Assembly (NCBI RefSeq): GCF_004379255.2
Contig: NC_056045.1
Coordinates: 12,365,593-12,429,592 of the forward strand
Reading direction: 5' to 3'
Length of the DNA stretch: 64,000 nt
Source of the DNA: Salvia splendens
Lineage: Eukaryota; Streptophyta; Magnoliopsida; Lamiales; Lamiaceae
The notes beneath the pieces are model-generated. The model did not search any database and was not told the origin of the DNA. It was given only the letters and a program-made list of their open reading frames with translations. Shown one piece after another: positions 37,775 to 48,049 of the stretch. Every line of letters begins with the position of its first letter. Positions within the stretch are counted from its first letter, which is position 1. The translations under genes and the position numbers were made by a program.

Positions 37775-39222
37775 TGAAGGGGATGGCAGCGGAAGCGTGC
37801 GTTCAAAACGGATCACATGAATTTGATCTATTTAGCAGATTATTTAGACAAAATCTATTCGCTTAATTATCACATGTATCATGCTCATAACTTGAATTAA
37901 AACATGCTTTAGCACATAAAATCCCTAAAACATGCTTACTACGGAATTAGCCAATTTACCTTGTTGATTCAATCAAGAATCGATGATGGCTTGCTCCGTC
38001 TCCACGTGAAGATCTTCAATACAAGACCTCGGATCTTCTGACTGGTGTCCCGGACTATACGCTGATATTTGTGTGGGAAAATCTCACCAACGTACTAGGA
38101 CTCGAATAATGGAAGACAGAACTCAGTTCACGGAGGAGGCACAAATTTCGAGCTCTCTCTTTAGAGGGGGACGAAAATTTTGATAATAAATTGTTATGTT
38201 TTCTGTCTCCTTTATTCTTCTATTTATATAAGTCACATATTGGGCTCAGTCAGGGATCTAAGGAAGAATTTAGAACAGGCCTCACCCAATTAGCTTTTTA
38301 CTAATTAAATTGAACCCACAATTTAATATAAGCTTATATTGAAATATTACGAGCAGCCACTACAGAAGTAATATTGCACTGCCTTCCAAATCTGAAATTA
38401 CAAGTATTCCGGGTTTCCTTTAATTGCATTTGATTCATTTCCCGCGCTTAAGATGGAAACATCCATTAATTAATTAATGTCTGCTATAGACTTAATTAAT
38501 TAACATATTTCGAATTCCAAGAGTGGACTTAGCAAGAAAATCTTATTTATTATTCATAGAGTAATCAAACTCCAACTAGCTAGGTTCCGAATAATATAAC
38601 CTCGTTTCGAGCTCCTCTTGTGGATATTATCAAACGAGACTCTCCTCGCGCACGTTTCAACATAATAGCAATCCTAGCACCTCTAGATAATGATCACCAC
38701 TACCCAATATACCTGGATCATTGGGTTACGAAAAACCCGCACCTTTGGTAAGTCAAAGTAGTGGATCCTCAATATCGTATGCTCAATGCTAACGTACATT
38801 GATTAAGAAATTAATTTTCAAGACCTCGTCTTTCAGTAGATAGCATAAAGACTCGTCTTGCTGTTAGATCCATTCAGTGCTATACCACACCAACGTCATC
38901 TTATTTCAATAAGGTTTAGAAATAATCATACTGACATTGCAACCTTTCGCGATAGGTAGTCTAGGCCTATCTAGGTTGTGAAATTCTTATTTTTCTTTGT
39001 TTAGAACTGACCGTGTTACTTTAAATTGTAGTCTACTAAAACAAAGACTTAGACTTTGTTGCGTTTGCTCATACATTTAAATATGTAATAACCAACCATT
39101 AAATGTAAAACATAACAACATTATGACAAAAATAATCTGTTGCATTTATTGGAAAATAACCATTAGAGTTTTACAGTATCCAATCACTCTAAAGGTGATT
39201 TCTAGTATACAAAACCCTAACA
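37775..39222 (-). mobile_element. 3' LTR of copia element C (1448 bp)
   Basis: The plus-strand ends are TGAAGGGGATGGCAGCGG and CAAAACCCTAACA. It differs from its partner at 52353-53814 by scattered substitutions and a few small insertions, including a roughly 15-bp insertion (GACGACGCCCACAACC) in the partner near 53606. Confidence 0.9.
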
Positions 39223-39350
39223 ATCTCCCACTTATACTCAAAACAGCTTTCGAGTATACAAAATAGTAGTGCACACGTCTAAATTTCTCCCACTTATACT
39301 GAAAGCGAGTTGAGGTCTTGAATGAGTCGAACTCCCATCCCTTTAACGTG

Positions 39351-42300
39351 TCACTCGAACTGTTTTACCGCCAAAGCCTTTGTAAACAGATCTGCCAGGT
39401 TGTTCTCTGACGCAATCTTGACCACTTTTATGTCTACTCTCTGCACTATATCTCTAATGATATGATACTTCCGCTCTATGTGTTTGCTCGCTTTGTGAGC
39501 TATTGGTTCTTTCGAGTTTGCCACAGCACCAGAATTGTCACAATAAATGGTGATGCTCTTGGGCAGATTCGAAACCACACCTAAATCCATAAGGAAGTTC
39601 TTGAACCATACAGCCTCTTTTGCAGCCTCCGAAGCGGCCACATACTCGGCTTCCATGGTTGAGTCCGCGATGCATTTCTGCTTCACACTCTTCCAAATTA
39701 CGACTCCACCTCCTAAGGTGAACACATATCCTGAAGTAGATTTTCTCGAGTCCTGATCAGCTTGAAGGTCCGAGTCAGTATATCCCAAAGGACAGAGCTC
39801 GGCTGCATTGTAAACTAGAGCATAGTCCTTAGTCCGTTTAAGGTACTTGAGTATGTTCTTTACGGCAGTCCAATGTCCTTGGCCCGGATTCGACTCATAT
39901 CTTGCCACCATGCCAACAGCAAAGCAAATATCTGGTCTAGTACAAAGCATAGCATACATGAGACTTCCAACTGCCGAAGCATATGGAATCCTTCTCATTG
40001 CTTGTATCTCAAACGGTGTTTTAGGGCACATCTCTTGAGATAAATGGATGCCATGTCTAAAAGGTAAGAAACCTTTCTTGGCGTCCTGCATGCTAAAACG
40101 ACTAAGTACTGTTTCGATGTAAGATTCTTGAGATAAGCACAACATCTTCTTCTCTCGATTCCGAAGAACCTTGATCCTGAGGATGTGTCCCGCGTCTCCC
40201 ATATCCTTCATCTCGAACTGGTTTGATAACCATGTTCGAACTGATGACAACATCTTTTTATTGTTTCCAATTAGAAGAATGTCATCTACATATAAAACTA
40301 AGAACACCACATTCCCCTTATCAACTTTCTTATACACGCAGCTTTCACTTGGGCACTTTTCGAATCCAAACTTGCAAACAGTTTGATCGAAACATTGGTT
40401 CCACGATCTGGATGCTTGCTTGAGGCCATAAATGGCCTTCTTAAGCTTCCAAACCATGTGTTCTTTGCCCTTTATGGCATATCCTTCGGGTTGTTCCATG
40501 TAGATGGTCTCCTCAAGACTGCCGTTTAGAAACGCAGTCTTAACGTCCATCTGCCATACATCCCAATCCATATAAGCTGCAATAGACAACAGTATCCGGA
40601 TCGATTTGAGCATGGCCACTGGGGAGAAGGTCTCATCATAATCGATGCCTTGCTTTTGGGTATACCCCTTAGCCACTAGTCTTGCTTTGAAGACTTTAAC
40701 TCGTCCATCGGGTCCACGTTTATGTTTATATATCCACTTGCTCCCAATGGCAGTACAACCTTCGGGTAGGACGGACAAATCGTAGACATCTTTGTCTATC
40801 ATAGATTGTAGTTCCGAATCCATTGCTTTTACCCATTCGCAATGATAGACATCTACCTGCGCCTCCGCAAAGTTCCAGGGATCTAATACATTGCTGTCCG
40901 AGGAGTGATCCATAGATTCTCCCAAACCAATGTATCTGTCGGGCTCATGTGAGACCCTCCCACTGCGGCGCGGCACTACAATATTTTGAGTAGAAGTTGA
41001 AGTTTCGGGAATTGTTTGTACACTTGGTACTTGTTCTTGGTTAATGGAACTTGTGACAGAAGTTAGCTCATCAAGAGCCACTTCACTGCTGGGTTTATGA
41101 TTCATTACATAGTCTTCCTCTAAGAATGTCGCGTGAGTGCTCACAATGACTTTCTTATCTCGGAGACTAAAGAATTCATAACATTTCGTTCCTTTGGGGT
41201 ATCCTATAAACAAACATACCTTCGTCCTAGATCCTAGCTTAGTTGGATCCTTTTCCAATACATGAGCCGGGCAACCCCAAACCTTGAGATGTGCTAGATT
41301 GGGCTTACGCCCAGTCCACAACTCATATGGAGTTTTAGGTACGGATTTTGATGGTAAATTGTCTAAAATGTGACTTGCGGAAAGCAAGGCATGTCCCCAA
41401 AACGAAATAGGCAGACGTGCATAACTCATCATCGATCGAACCATGTTTAATAAGGTCCTGTTCCTTCTTTCAGCAAGGCCGTTCTGTTGGGGCGTGCCCG
41501 GCGCAGTCAGTTGGGATTGAATTCCCACTTCCGATAAGTAGTCCAAAAATTCGGCACTGAGGTATTCGGCTCCACGATCAGATCGTAGGCATTTGATATT
41601 CTTCCCATAATACTTCTCCACAAGAGTCTTAAAGTCTTTAAACTTGTCAAAAGACTCTGACTTGTGACGCATCAAGTAGACATATCCAATTTTTGAGAAG
41701 TCATCAATAAATGTGATGAAGTATCGAAAACCACCTCTTGCCTCAGTTGACATTGGTCCACGTACATAGGAATGAATGAGCTCAAGTACTTCCTTGGCCC
41801 TATTGCCCTTAGCCTTAAAAGGCCTCTTGGTCATCTTGCCTTCTAAGCATGACTCACACTTATGAAAAGGTTCCTCCTCTAGACCTTTGATAAGATCTTG
41901 TTGAACAAGAGAATGGATCCTCCTTTCATTGGCATGACCAAGTCTAAGGTGCCATAAGTACGTTTCGTTCATTGAACTTGAAGGTTCCTTTCGTTTCTTT
42001 GAAATTTTCGATGTTGTATTGAGTTCTGATTTGCGATATTTAAACTGTGTAGAAGTGATTGTGTACAGATTGTTTTCCATGATACCACGACAGATATAAG
42101 AACCATCTTTCTTAATAACACAGTTGTCATTAAAAGAAATCGAATATCCATCATAAACCAATTTAGAAACTGAAATTAAATTTCTTCTAAAAGAAGGTAT
42201 CAACAAAACATTCTTCAAAATAAAAAATCTATCACTACTAAAACGCAAATAAATGTCTCCCACTGCAACGGCTGCCACTTTGGTAGCGTCGCCCAGCTGG

Positions 42301-42446
42301 ACTTCGATCTCACGATCATGTAGCCGTCTTGCCACCTGCATTAAGTCAGGATCAAAACAAATATGATCAGTGGCTCCTGTGTCAATAACCCAAGTGTAAA
42401 TTGATGTCGAAGTCAAACAAGACTCGACAACTAGAGCCTGGTGCAT
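39351..42446 (-). CDS. Copia pol polyprotein, 1031 aa (PR-IN-RT-RH), integrase likely dead
   Basis: Domains in order: protease with DTGA at residues 22-25; GAG-pre-integrase zinc region LWHLRLGHANERR (about 164) and CESC (about 197); integrase core; reverse transcriptase with KARLVAKGYTQKQGIDYDET (about 587-605) and YVDD (719-722); RNase H with TMEAEY and IYCDNSGA. The integrase D,D35E triad is broken: the first Asp is Tyr227 in HSYVRGPM, while D290 (LRSDRGAEY) and E326 (QNGLAERR) remain. The frame is continuous with gag upstream through a zinc knuckle and two stops, so the Met chosen is only the first after a stop. It would reverse-transcribe and integrate copia cDNA if functional. Confidence 0.93.
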   Translation of the reverse strand: MHQALVVESCLTSTSIYTWVIDTGATDHICFDPDLMQVARRLHDREIEVQLGDATKVAAVAVGDIYLRFSSDRFFILKNVLLIPSFRRNLISVSKLVYDGYSISFNDNCVIKKDGSYICRGIMENNLYTITSTQFKYRKSELNTTSKISKKRKEPSSSMNETYLWHLRLGHANERRIHSLVQQDLIKGLEEEPFHKCESCLEGKMTKRPFKAKGNRAKEVLELIHSYVRGPMSTEARGGFRYFITFIDDFSKIGYVYLMRHKSESFDKFKDFKTLVEKYYGKNIKCLRSDRGAEYLSAEFLDYLSEVGIQSQLTAPGTPQQNGLAERRNRTLLNMVRSMMSYARLPISFWGHALLSASHILDNLPSKSVPKTPYELWTGRKPNLAHLKVWGCPAHVLEKDPTKLGSRTKVCLFIGYPKGTKCYEFFSLRDKKVIVSTHATFLEEDYVMNHKPSSEVALDELTSVTSSINQEQVPSVQTIPETSTSTQNIVVPRRSGRVSHEPDRYIGLGESMDHSSDSNVLDPWNFAEAQVDVYHCEWVKAMDSELQSMIDKDVYDLSVLPEGCTAIGSKWIYKHKRGPDGRVKVFKARLVAKGYTQKQGIDYDETFSPVAMLKSIRILLSIAAYMDWDVWQMDVKTAFLNGSLEETIYMEQPEGYAIKGKEHMVWKLKKAIYGLKQASRSWNQCFDQTVCKFGFEKCPSESCVYKKVDKGNVVFLVLYVDDILLIGNNKKMLSSVRTWLSNQFEMKDMGDAGHILRIKVLRNREKKMLCLSQESYIETVLSRFSMQDAKKGFLPFRHGIHLSQEMCPKTPFEIQAMRRIPYASAVGSLMYAMLCTRPDICFAVGMVARYESNPGQGHWTAVKNILKYLKRTKDYALVYNAAELCPLGYTDSDLQADQDSRKSTSGYVFTLGGGVVIWKSVKQKCIADSTMEAEYVAASEAAKEAVWFKNFLMDLGVVSNLPKSITIYCDNSGAVANSKEPIAHKASKHIERKYHIIRDIVQRVDIKVVKIASENNLADLFTKALAVKQFE

Positions 42447-43106
42447 ACCTGTAGCCTTGCCCCGTTTAGGACAGTCTGGCTTCCAATGCCCCTTCTCTCC
42501 ACACTTGAAACACTTCCCCGTGGGCTACTTGTTAGCCCTCTTCTTTCCCTTAGCTATCTTGGCCGGTCCTAAGTTCGGTGCCTGCCTTTTTCCTTTGCTA
42601 GGCTTTAAGCCAGAGGAACGAGGCGCCGAAATCATCATGGCCGCCTTAGCCTGGACCATAAGGTCCTCTGCCGACTGAAGTTCAGTCAACAGCTCTACCA
42701 AGGTGTAATTCCTTTTGTTCATCTCGAAGTTGAGCTTGAACTGTTGGAAGCTAGGGGGAAGACTTTGAAGGATGATAGTCACTTAGGACTCGGGATCGAT
42801 CGTCCCTCCCAAGACCTCAATTTGGTTGAGGTGGCCCATCATCTCGAGGACGTGGTCCCTCACAGACGAGCCTTCCTTCATTGTCTTCGACATGATACTC
42901 CGAAAGGCTTGAGACTTAGCCGTTCGATTCTGAGTACCAAAAAGATTCTTGAGATTCTGCATAATCTCGGCGGCAGTTTCCATAGCAGAATGTTGATGCT
43001 TGAGTACTGATGACATAGATGCCAACATGTAGCACTTAGCCATCTCATTCGCCTTATGCCACCATCTATTTTCTTTGAGAATTGCAGAAAGAGGATTGAA
43101 CGACAT
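42447..43106 (-). pseudogene. Copia gag of element C, two stops and an internal deletion
   Basis: The start MSFNPLSAILKEN matches copia gag N-termini but jumps straight to WWHKANEMAKCYMLASM, so the usual intervening ~80 residues are missing. A TAA interrupts DPES*VTIILQSLPPSFQQF (about 42782-42784), and a TAG at 42523-42525 precedes the knuckle CFKCGEKGHWKPDC (C-x2-C-x4-H-x4-C, about 42464-42510). All parts are in the same frame as pol, so gag-pol was one reading frame. It encodes the particle protein, now non-functional. Confidence 0.85.
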
Positions 43107-43282
43107 ATTGACGATTTGGATTGCACTGCAAAACAGAGTATTTTACTATTGTCTTAAACATATGTAAGAAGTTTAATTAGATTAACCATAAAACTTTTTA
43201 AAATCTTACAACTGTAAAATTAAAATTTTGTACCCTCCCGAGGAAGTCAATACGCATTAAAATCTAACAGTTTTACTGGTCA
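43107..43282 (-). other. Leader of copia element C, part next to gag
   Basis: This is AT-rich non-coding sequence between the gag start and the insertion of element D. The GGTCA at 43278-43282 is the target duplication of D. Confidence 0.7.
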
Positions 43283-43644
43283 TGTAACGCCCGACTTTCC
43301 CTTATTTCTTTAAGTTGCTTTTGGATTACTGTCGAATTTTTTTTAGCCAACTATCGTTCCGTTTTATTTTGAGAGCCCATGGAATTTTTTTTTTTTTTTA
43401 AGAAGCCGAAACATTAAAAAATTATTGTATTTCTCCTGAAGTCAAAATTGAGTCAAATAAATATCTCCCAATCCCATTACTATACGGTTTTCTCCATATC
43501 TCCTACTCTCCTTAAAAATCTCCAACAAAATACTTTGTTAACTCTATTTATACTTTTCCTCCCACAATCTCAACAACCTATCGTTCCTGCAGTTTTCTTC
43601 CCTTCCAACAAAGGTATAATCTTCCACTTCAATTCAGTGTATAC

Positions 43645-43654
43645 AACTATCTGG

Positions 43655-43695
<41 letters not shown>

Positions 43696-43707
43696 ATCTG
43701 GATCTTA
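43645..43707 (+). repeat. Poly(A) of 34 nt flanked by a 16-bp direct repeat
   Basis: AACTATCTGGATCTTA lies on both sides of an uninterrupted A run. The copy in the 3' LTR (about 48411-48474) has the same structure and the same A-run length. The layout is that of target-primed insertion of a nearly bare poly(A) tail. Confidence 0.8.
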
Positions 43708-45241
43708 AACCCATAGCACCATATTTTTTTCTTGTCACAGTTGAGAGGAAAAAAAAATCGAGCAGCCTGTCTGTGAACCCAAATCCTCCCTGCAAATCTC
43801 AATTTGTTCTCCTCTTTCCAAAGGTATATCCATTTTTTTTTTGTGAATCTCCTGCATCCCATTCCATGACATAGCACTTTAGTTCACTGCCAAATCTGGA
43901 TTTAACTAGGAATTTCTGAAACTTGACGAATGATGCATTGGTGCTAAAGTTACGATCTTGAATCTACCTGCAGTAATTTTTGGCCCTATGAACCACTTCT
44001 AAACTTAAAGAAAAGAAATTGTGAAAAACAGATTTGGAATCTTATAAAAAAAAGGGGGGGTTTAAAATGGGGAAAAGGGGATTGGACTTACCTGCTGTGC
44101 GAAGCGGGGCTGCTCGGCGATGAAGATGCGGTGACGGCAGTGATTTGCAGCAGCCCTGGACGGCGGCTGCTGGTGCAGATTTAAGAGAGGAGAGGAGGCA
44201 TCACCATTTGGGTGTTTAGTCACAGTTTTGGAGAAGAATTTGAGAGAGAAAGAGGATGGAAGAAGAAGGCGTGTTAGTAATATTTGGGAGTATATGTGAT
44301 GCCTTTTTATTTTCTTTGTTTTGGGCAATGTGGGAAGTAGACATGTGTGGGTAGAGAGTTTACGTGTGATGTTGAAAGTTTTTGCTCAATTCTTTTATTT
44401 GTTGTTTCTGTTTTCACGCGGTGTTGGATTAGGAGTATTTTTATTTATTTATGAAATTGTTTATTTAATTAGCTTGTTTGGTTCTTCTGTGATACAGAAA
44501 TAGGCGTAGTTGTTGGGGTATACGTACTGCCTTTTTATTTTTTCTTTGTTTTGAGTTGCTGGGAAGCAGATAGGTGTGGGTAGGTAGTATTGACGTATGG
44601 TGTTTGGGAGTATTTTAAGATACAGACTCTTTTCATACTTTAGTTCGATTTAATAGGAATGACCTATTGAGTTGGGCAATTTAAATTTATGTGTGGTTGG
44701 AATTTACATAATTAGCTTATATCAGTTTAGTGATTATCAAAAGATTTCGAATGATGTCTGGGACTGTTGTATATAATTGATGAGTCTGATTTCTTAATTT
44801 TCAGAGTGACGTTGGAACAAGTTTGAGATATGAGGTTTTGCTAAGAAAAGAGAAAGGGATAAATTGAGCACACACTTAGGATGCATGCACTGTTAAATTT
44901 ATTATTTTGCATAGTCTAATTTTTGCATATCATGTTATTTTGAAAAGGGTGAATTTGTGCACGTTGTTTGCGGTGAGAACAGGAAGTGGTTTGAGGAGTT
45001 AAGCTTTCGAGGTGGGCTTTCTTTTTAAATAAGGGCAATGCCCTAAGTATATTTTTATGCAAAAATGATATGAATATTTGTCATGCCGTGTTTTGTTTTA
45101 TCTATGGAACCTATCTGATGTGGCTTTTGCCATCAATGGATAATCGAATTCGGGTCTGTCTAGGGAGCGAGTCCCTATTCAGGCTAGTGTACACCTATGG
45201 AGATCGTGAGCCGTCTTTCGGGTCGGCCGGTCTAGTGACTT

Positions 45242-45259
45242 GGAATGTGGCCACGTTCC
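45242..45259. other. 18-nt palindrome with GTGGCCAC core in D LTR
   Basis: The sequence from GGAATG to CGTTCC pairs fully with itself apart from one T-G pair. Equivalent sites are 50007-50024 (D 3' LTR), 32247-32268 (G, 22 nt, outer pairs differing but still complementary) and 57863-57876 (E, 14 nt). Each lies at the same place in a conserved LTR block that starts GAATTCGGGT and contains the TAGGGA...TCCCTA hairpin. Confidence 0.7.
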
Positions 45260-45430
45260 TTGTCATCAATGGATCAGATATGGTAGACATCTATGGGAAA
45301 ATGGTTGATCAACCGAATTTTACGATGGAAATGATTTTAGTGTCTTGGGCGATTTCTAAAGTTAAAACCCCATGGTCACTCAATGGTGGCATGATAAATA
45401 CTTTTATAAAATGTTTTCGGCATGAGTCCA

Positions 45431-45478
45431 CTGAGTGCATCAAGTACTCAGCCCTGCTTTTCTTTTAAAAATTGCAGG
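45431..45478 (+). other. Conserved double hairpin near LTR 3' end (D, G, E)
   Basis: Hairpin 1, CTGAGTGC-ATCAA-GTACTCAG, has an 8-bp stem with one wobble. Hairpin 2 pairs CCTGC with GCAGG across an A/T-rich loop. Counterparts are 50196-50216 (D 3' LTR), 32433-32482 (G) and 58051-58100 (E). In E the wobble is replaced by A-T (TTGAGTAC-AACAA-GTACTCAG) and hairpin 2 gains a pair (CCTGCA/TGCAGG), which suggests selection on pairing. Confidence 0.65.
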
Positions 45479-45810
45479 TTGAGCGTGACGGGTGTGGTGG
45501 GTGTTGAGCAAGACCGTTGAAGAAATTAAGTGTTTAGAATGTGTCATGTCTTCACACGTGGCATATTCCTTCTCTCGAAATGCTTCCGCTAAGTAGTTGT
45601 CCTTCTTTTGAGTTCTTGTATCACTAAGATAATATTCATTTCTTTGAGTTGTTGATTGTTGAGATACTCTGATTTTATTCGAGCTATTCCCATTTGTTTC
45701 GAGCTATGGTCGATTTGTGTTGTTTTCCCCTTTCTTCCCCGCTTCTTTAATCCTCCCCTAGTCGCGATCAACCGTGTTTTCTATCCTTAGAAAATGCGGG
45801 CGTGACAAAG

Positions 45811-45822
45811 TGGTATCAGAGC
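45811..45822 (+). promoter_or_regulatory. Primer-binding site of D (initiator Met tRNA)
   Basis: TGGTATCAGAGC lies 3 bp after the LTR end and is complementary to the 3' end of plant initiator Met tRNA. It would prime minus-strand DNA synthesis. Confidence 0.92.
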
Positions 45823-45890
45823 AATTTTTCTTTCCGCTCTGGACCCGAGAGTCTTTTTCTGACTTAGTCTAGACTTGTTTCTCTAGACTA

Positions 45891-45948
45891 AAATAATAAT
45901 TATAATAATAATAATGATAATAATAATAATAATAATGATAATAATAAT
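45891..45948. repeat. (AAT)n-type trinucleotide microsatellite
   Basis: TAATAATAATGATAA-type repeats lie in the leader of element D, between the primer site and gag. Confidence 0.85.
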
Positions 45949-46892
45949 TGTGCATTGAAGGCTCAACATCCCGCTTCGCCGCGCTCAATCAAGAAAGAGG
46001 TAATTTTTTTTATGAAAAAAAAATCTTTATGAGAAAGTTTTCAGGAAATGAGATGAGAAGAGCTATGGTTATGAAAACAAAGTATGTTTTTACAATGGGA
46101 TAGAGGAGCTATGGTATATATAGGTGTGTGTGTGTGTTTTGCGAGAAGATGAAAATCTACGGTGATAGAAAGATGTATGTTATGCAATGGGGTGATTTAT
46201 CTTTTATGAAAAGAAAATTGATCAATGGAAATACTGTGTTTATGAATTATTCGAAAATTTTTGAGTTTCGAGAAAAATAGTTTTAACTTTCTCGTTTGGA
46301 AAATTGAGCTATGGAAGTGTGATAATATTTATGTTATGAGGTGCAAAGTATGATGCGTTATTCTATGGAGTGTTTTATATGATGGATGAAAGTTGATGCG
46401 AAAGTATATTTTAGTTTTGAGTCAAAACTTTTACTTTAAAAGTGAGATGTGGAAATTTTAGGAAAGTGTGAAAGAGTTTGAAGAAAGCTTTTGTGTCAAA
46501 ATTTTATGAATGCAAATGTGAGGTGCGAAAGTATTTAGCTATGAGATGTGAAAATGTTGTGTGTTTATCTTGTGGTATGAATGACGTTAATTGTGGTAGA
46601 TGTTGAGATGAGAGATGATGAAGTATGTGGCGAACATAGAGTGCTTATGTTGTTGGCTAGATCGAATACACGCAAACCGTAGTTTTAAGTTGAGATAATC
46701 TATCACTTTTCCAAGTGACAAAAATGAACGACAATCTGAAAGTGTGGGGCGAATCCCTAATTTATCAAAAATACGAGGCAAGAAAAATCGAAGAATGAGG
46801 AGAGAAGTCAGTATTATGATGTATGAAAAGATATGAAAGTGGTGAAGTTGGAATATGAACAACCGTACTAACTCGTGTGCCTATGAAACAGA
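45949..46892 (+). other. Untranslated leader of element D
   Basis: There is no long ORF in sense; small antisense ORFs are not supported. It is rich in ATG triplets and purines, with a short TG run near 46124-46138. It probably carries packaging information, but nothing specific can be read. Confidence 0.5.
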
Positions 46893-47930
46893 ATGCCACC
46901 GAGACGTGGACGTGGAGACGGATGTGGACGTGGTCCACGAGTAGGGCGCAATGGGGAGGAACGGTCCGAGGAGAGTGTTGGAAATCAACCCCCGCCACCA
47001 CCACCACCCCCACCTCCACCTCAAGAAAAAGGATACATCAAGACATTTTTTAAGCAAAACCCACCACAGTTTGATGGACTTGGAGAGCCACCAAAGGCAG
47101 AGGCCTGGATACGCGCCCTCGAGCGTATATTCGAGTTTATGGAGTGCACAGATAGGGAACGTCTCGCTTGTGTGACTTTTCAATTAACTGGGCCTGCCGA
47201 TTTTTGGTGGGATACTAAGCGAAGGACAATGAACCCCGCACGCCGTGAGGCGCTGACATGGAATGAATTCAAGGAGGAGGTGTACAACAAGTACATTCCC
47301 ATGAGCTACAGACGGGCAAAGATAGTTGAGTTCCACACCCTAAAACAAGGAAGCATGACGGTGACGGAGTACGACCGTGCTCTCTGTGAAATGACCCGAT
47401 ATGCGCCCGAGTTAGTAGACACAGATGAGAAAATGGCTGAAAATTTTCGTTCTGGCCTTAGACACGAAATAAGAGTAGCCGTGGCCAGCCGTAGAGGAGT
47501 TACATACTCCGAGATTTTGAGTTGCGCTTTAGATGTGGAAGAGGCACTGCCTAAGGATGAGACGGTAGCGAATCCTACACCACCAACACCACAACAACAA
47601 CATAACTCTCAAGACAAGAGGAAATGGGATGGGGATCAGGGTCCATATGAAAATAAGAGGCAACAACATATCCAGACTGCTCCCAATCAGAGGGGTAATT
47701 TCCGACCTAGGATTCCTCCATGCACTATATGCTTTAGGAACCACCGTGGAGAGTGTAGACTCAAGTTTGATGGATGCTACAACTGTGGTGGAAATGGCCA
47801 TTTCTCTAGAGATTGCCCAAGTAAGAATGTTGGAGTAGGTGTAAGGCAAAACGACCAAGGACCACGCCCACAACTTCAAGCAATTCAAGCCGACCCAAGA
47901 GGAGACCCAGCTCCACCCCCAAACCAATAG
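46893..47930 (+). CDS. gag: Complete Gag of element D, 345 aa
   Basis: The N-terminus is arginine/glycine-rich (MPPRRGRGDG), then a run of 11 prolines (about 33-43). The retrotransposon Gag domain is at about 60-210 (FTFK..PPQFDGL-like start, DFWWDT, WNEFKEEVYNKYIP, YDRALCEMTRYAPEL, FRSGLRHEI). Two zinc motifs follow: CTICFRNHRGEC (277-288) and CYNCGGNGHFSRDC (295-308). It forms virus-like particles and packages RNA. The array ORFs equal residues 113-252 of this protein with about one change in ten. The start is the first Met after a stop and precedes the basic region. Without pol it must rely on helper enzymes. Confidence 0.92.
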   Translation: MPPRRGRGDGCGRGPRVGRNGEERSEESVGNQPPPPPPPPPPPQEKGYIKTFFKQNPPQFDGLGEPPKAEAWIRALERIFEFMECTDRERLACVTFQLTGPADFWWDTKRRTMNPARREALTWNEFKEEVYNKYIPMSYRRAKIVEFHTLKQGSMTVTEYDRALCEMTRYAPELVDTDEKMAENFRSGLRHEIRVAVASRRGVTYSEILSCALDVEEALPKDETVANPTPPTPQQQHNSQDKRKWDGDQGPYENKRQQHIQTAPNQRGNFRPRIPPCTICFRNHRGECRLKFDGCYNCGGNGHFSRDCPSKNVGVGVRQNDQGPRPQLQAIQADPRGDPAPPPNQ

Positions 47931-48049
47931 TAACATTGTGGTTGCAAGGAATACTCTTGAGAATTTGAAGATAAGATGGAGAGTACTAGGAAACGTTTAG
48001 TTATATTTTTGCAAATTTCGGGACGAAATTTTTGTTAAGATGGGTAGAT
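47931..48049 (+). other. 3' untranslated segment and purine tract of element D
   Basis: This short non-coding stretch ends AAGATGGGTAGAT just before the 3' LTR, a weak polypurine tract that is conserved at the same place in founder G (30306-30319). Confidence 0.65.

Larger units (their letters stand above)
43283..45807 (+). mobile_element. 5' LTR of element D (2525 bp)
   Basis: The LTR runs from TGTAACGCCCG to GGGCGTGACA. It contains a 34-base A run with duplicated flanks (43645-43707), an LTR ORF of 132 aa (45070-45468) without recognisable domains, a near-perfect palindrome (45242-45259) and two hairpins near its 3' end (45431-45451, 45453-45478). As the 5' LTR it would carry the promoter; no TATA box can be chosen with confidence. 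Confidence 0.92.

Noticed and set aside
44062..44328. Ser/Leu-rich minus-strand ORF in the LTR of D (also 48827-49108)
   Set aside because: Its start and length differ between the two LTRs because of a 1-base indel; no domain is visible.
45070..45468. 132-aa ORF in both LTRs of D (also 49835-50233)
   Set aside because: It lies over the structured LTR block, has no domain likeness, and the homologous LTRs of G and E do not keep the frame. It is duplicated only because LTRs are.
45811..45822. tRNA gene fragment
   Set aside because: The match to a tRNA end is a retrotransposon primer-binding site placed directly after an LTR.
46587..47183. Minus-strand ORFs opposite the start of the D gag
   Set aside because: They overlap a well-supported plus-strand Gag; the Trp/Val-rich stretches mirror the proline run.
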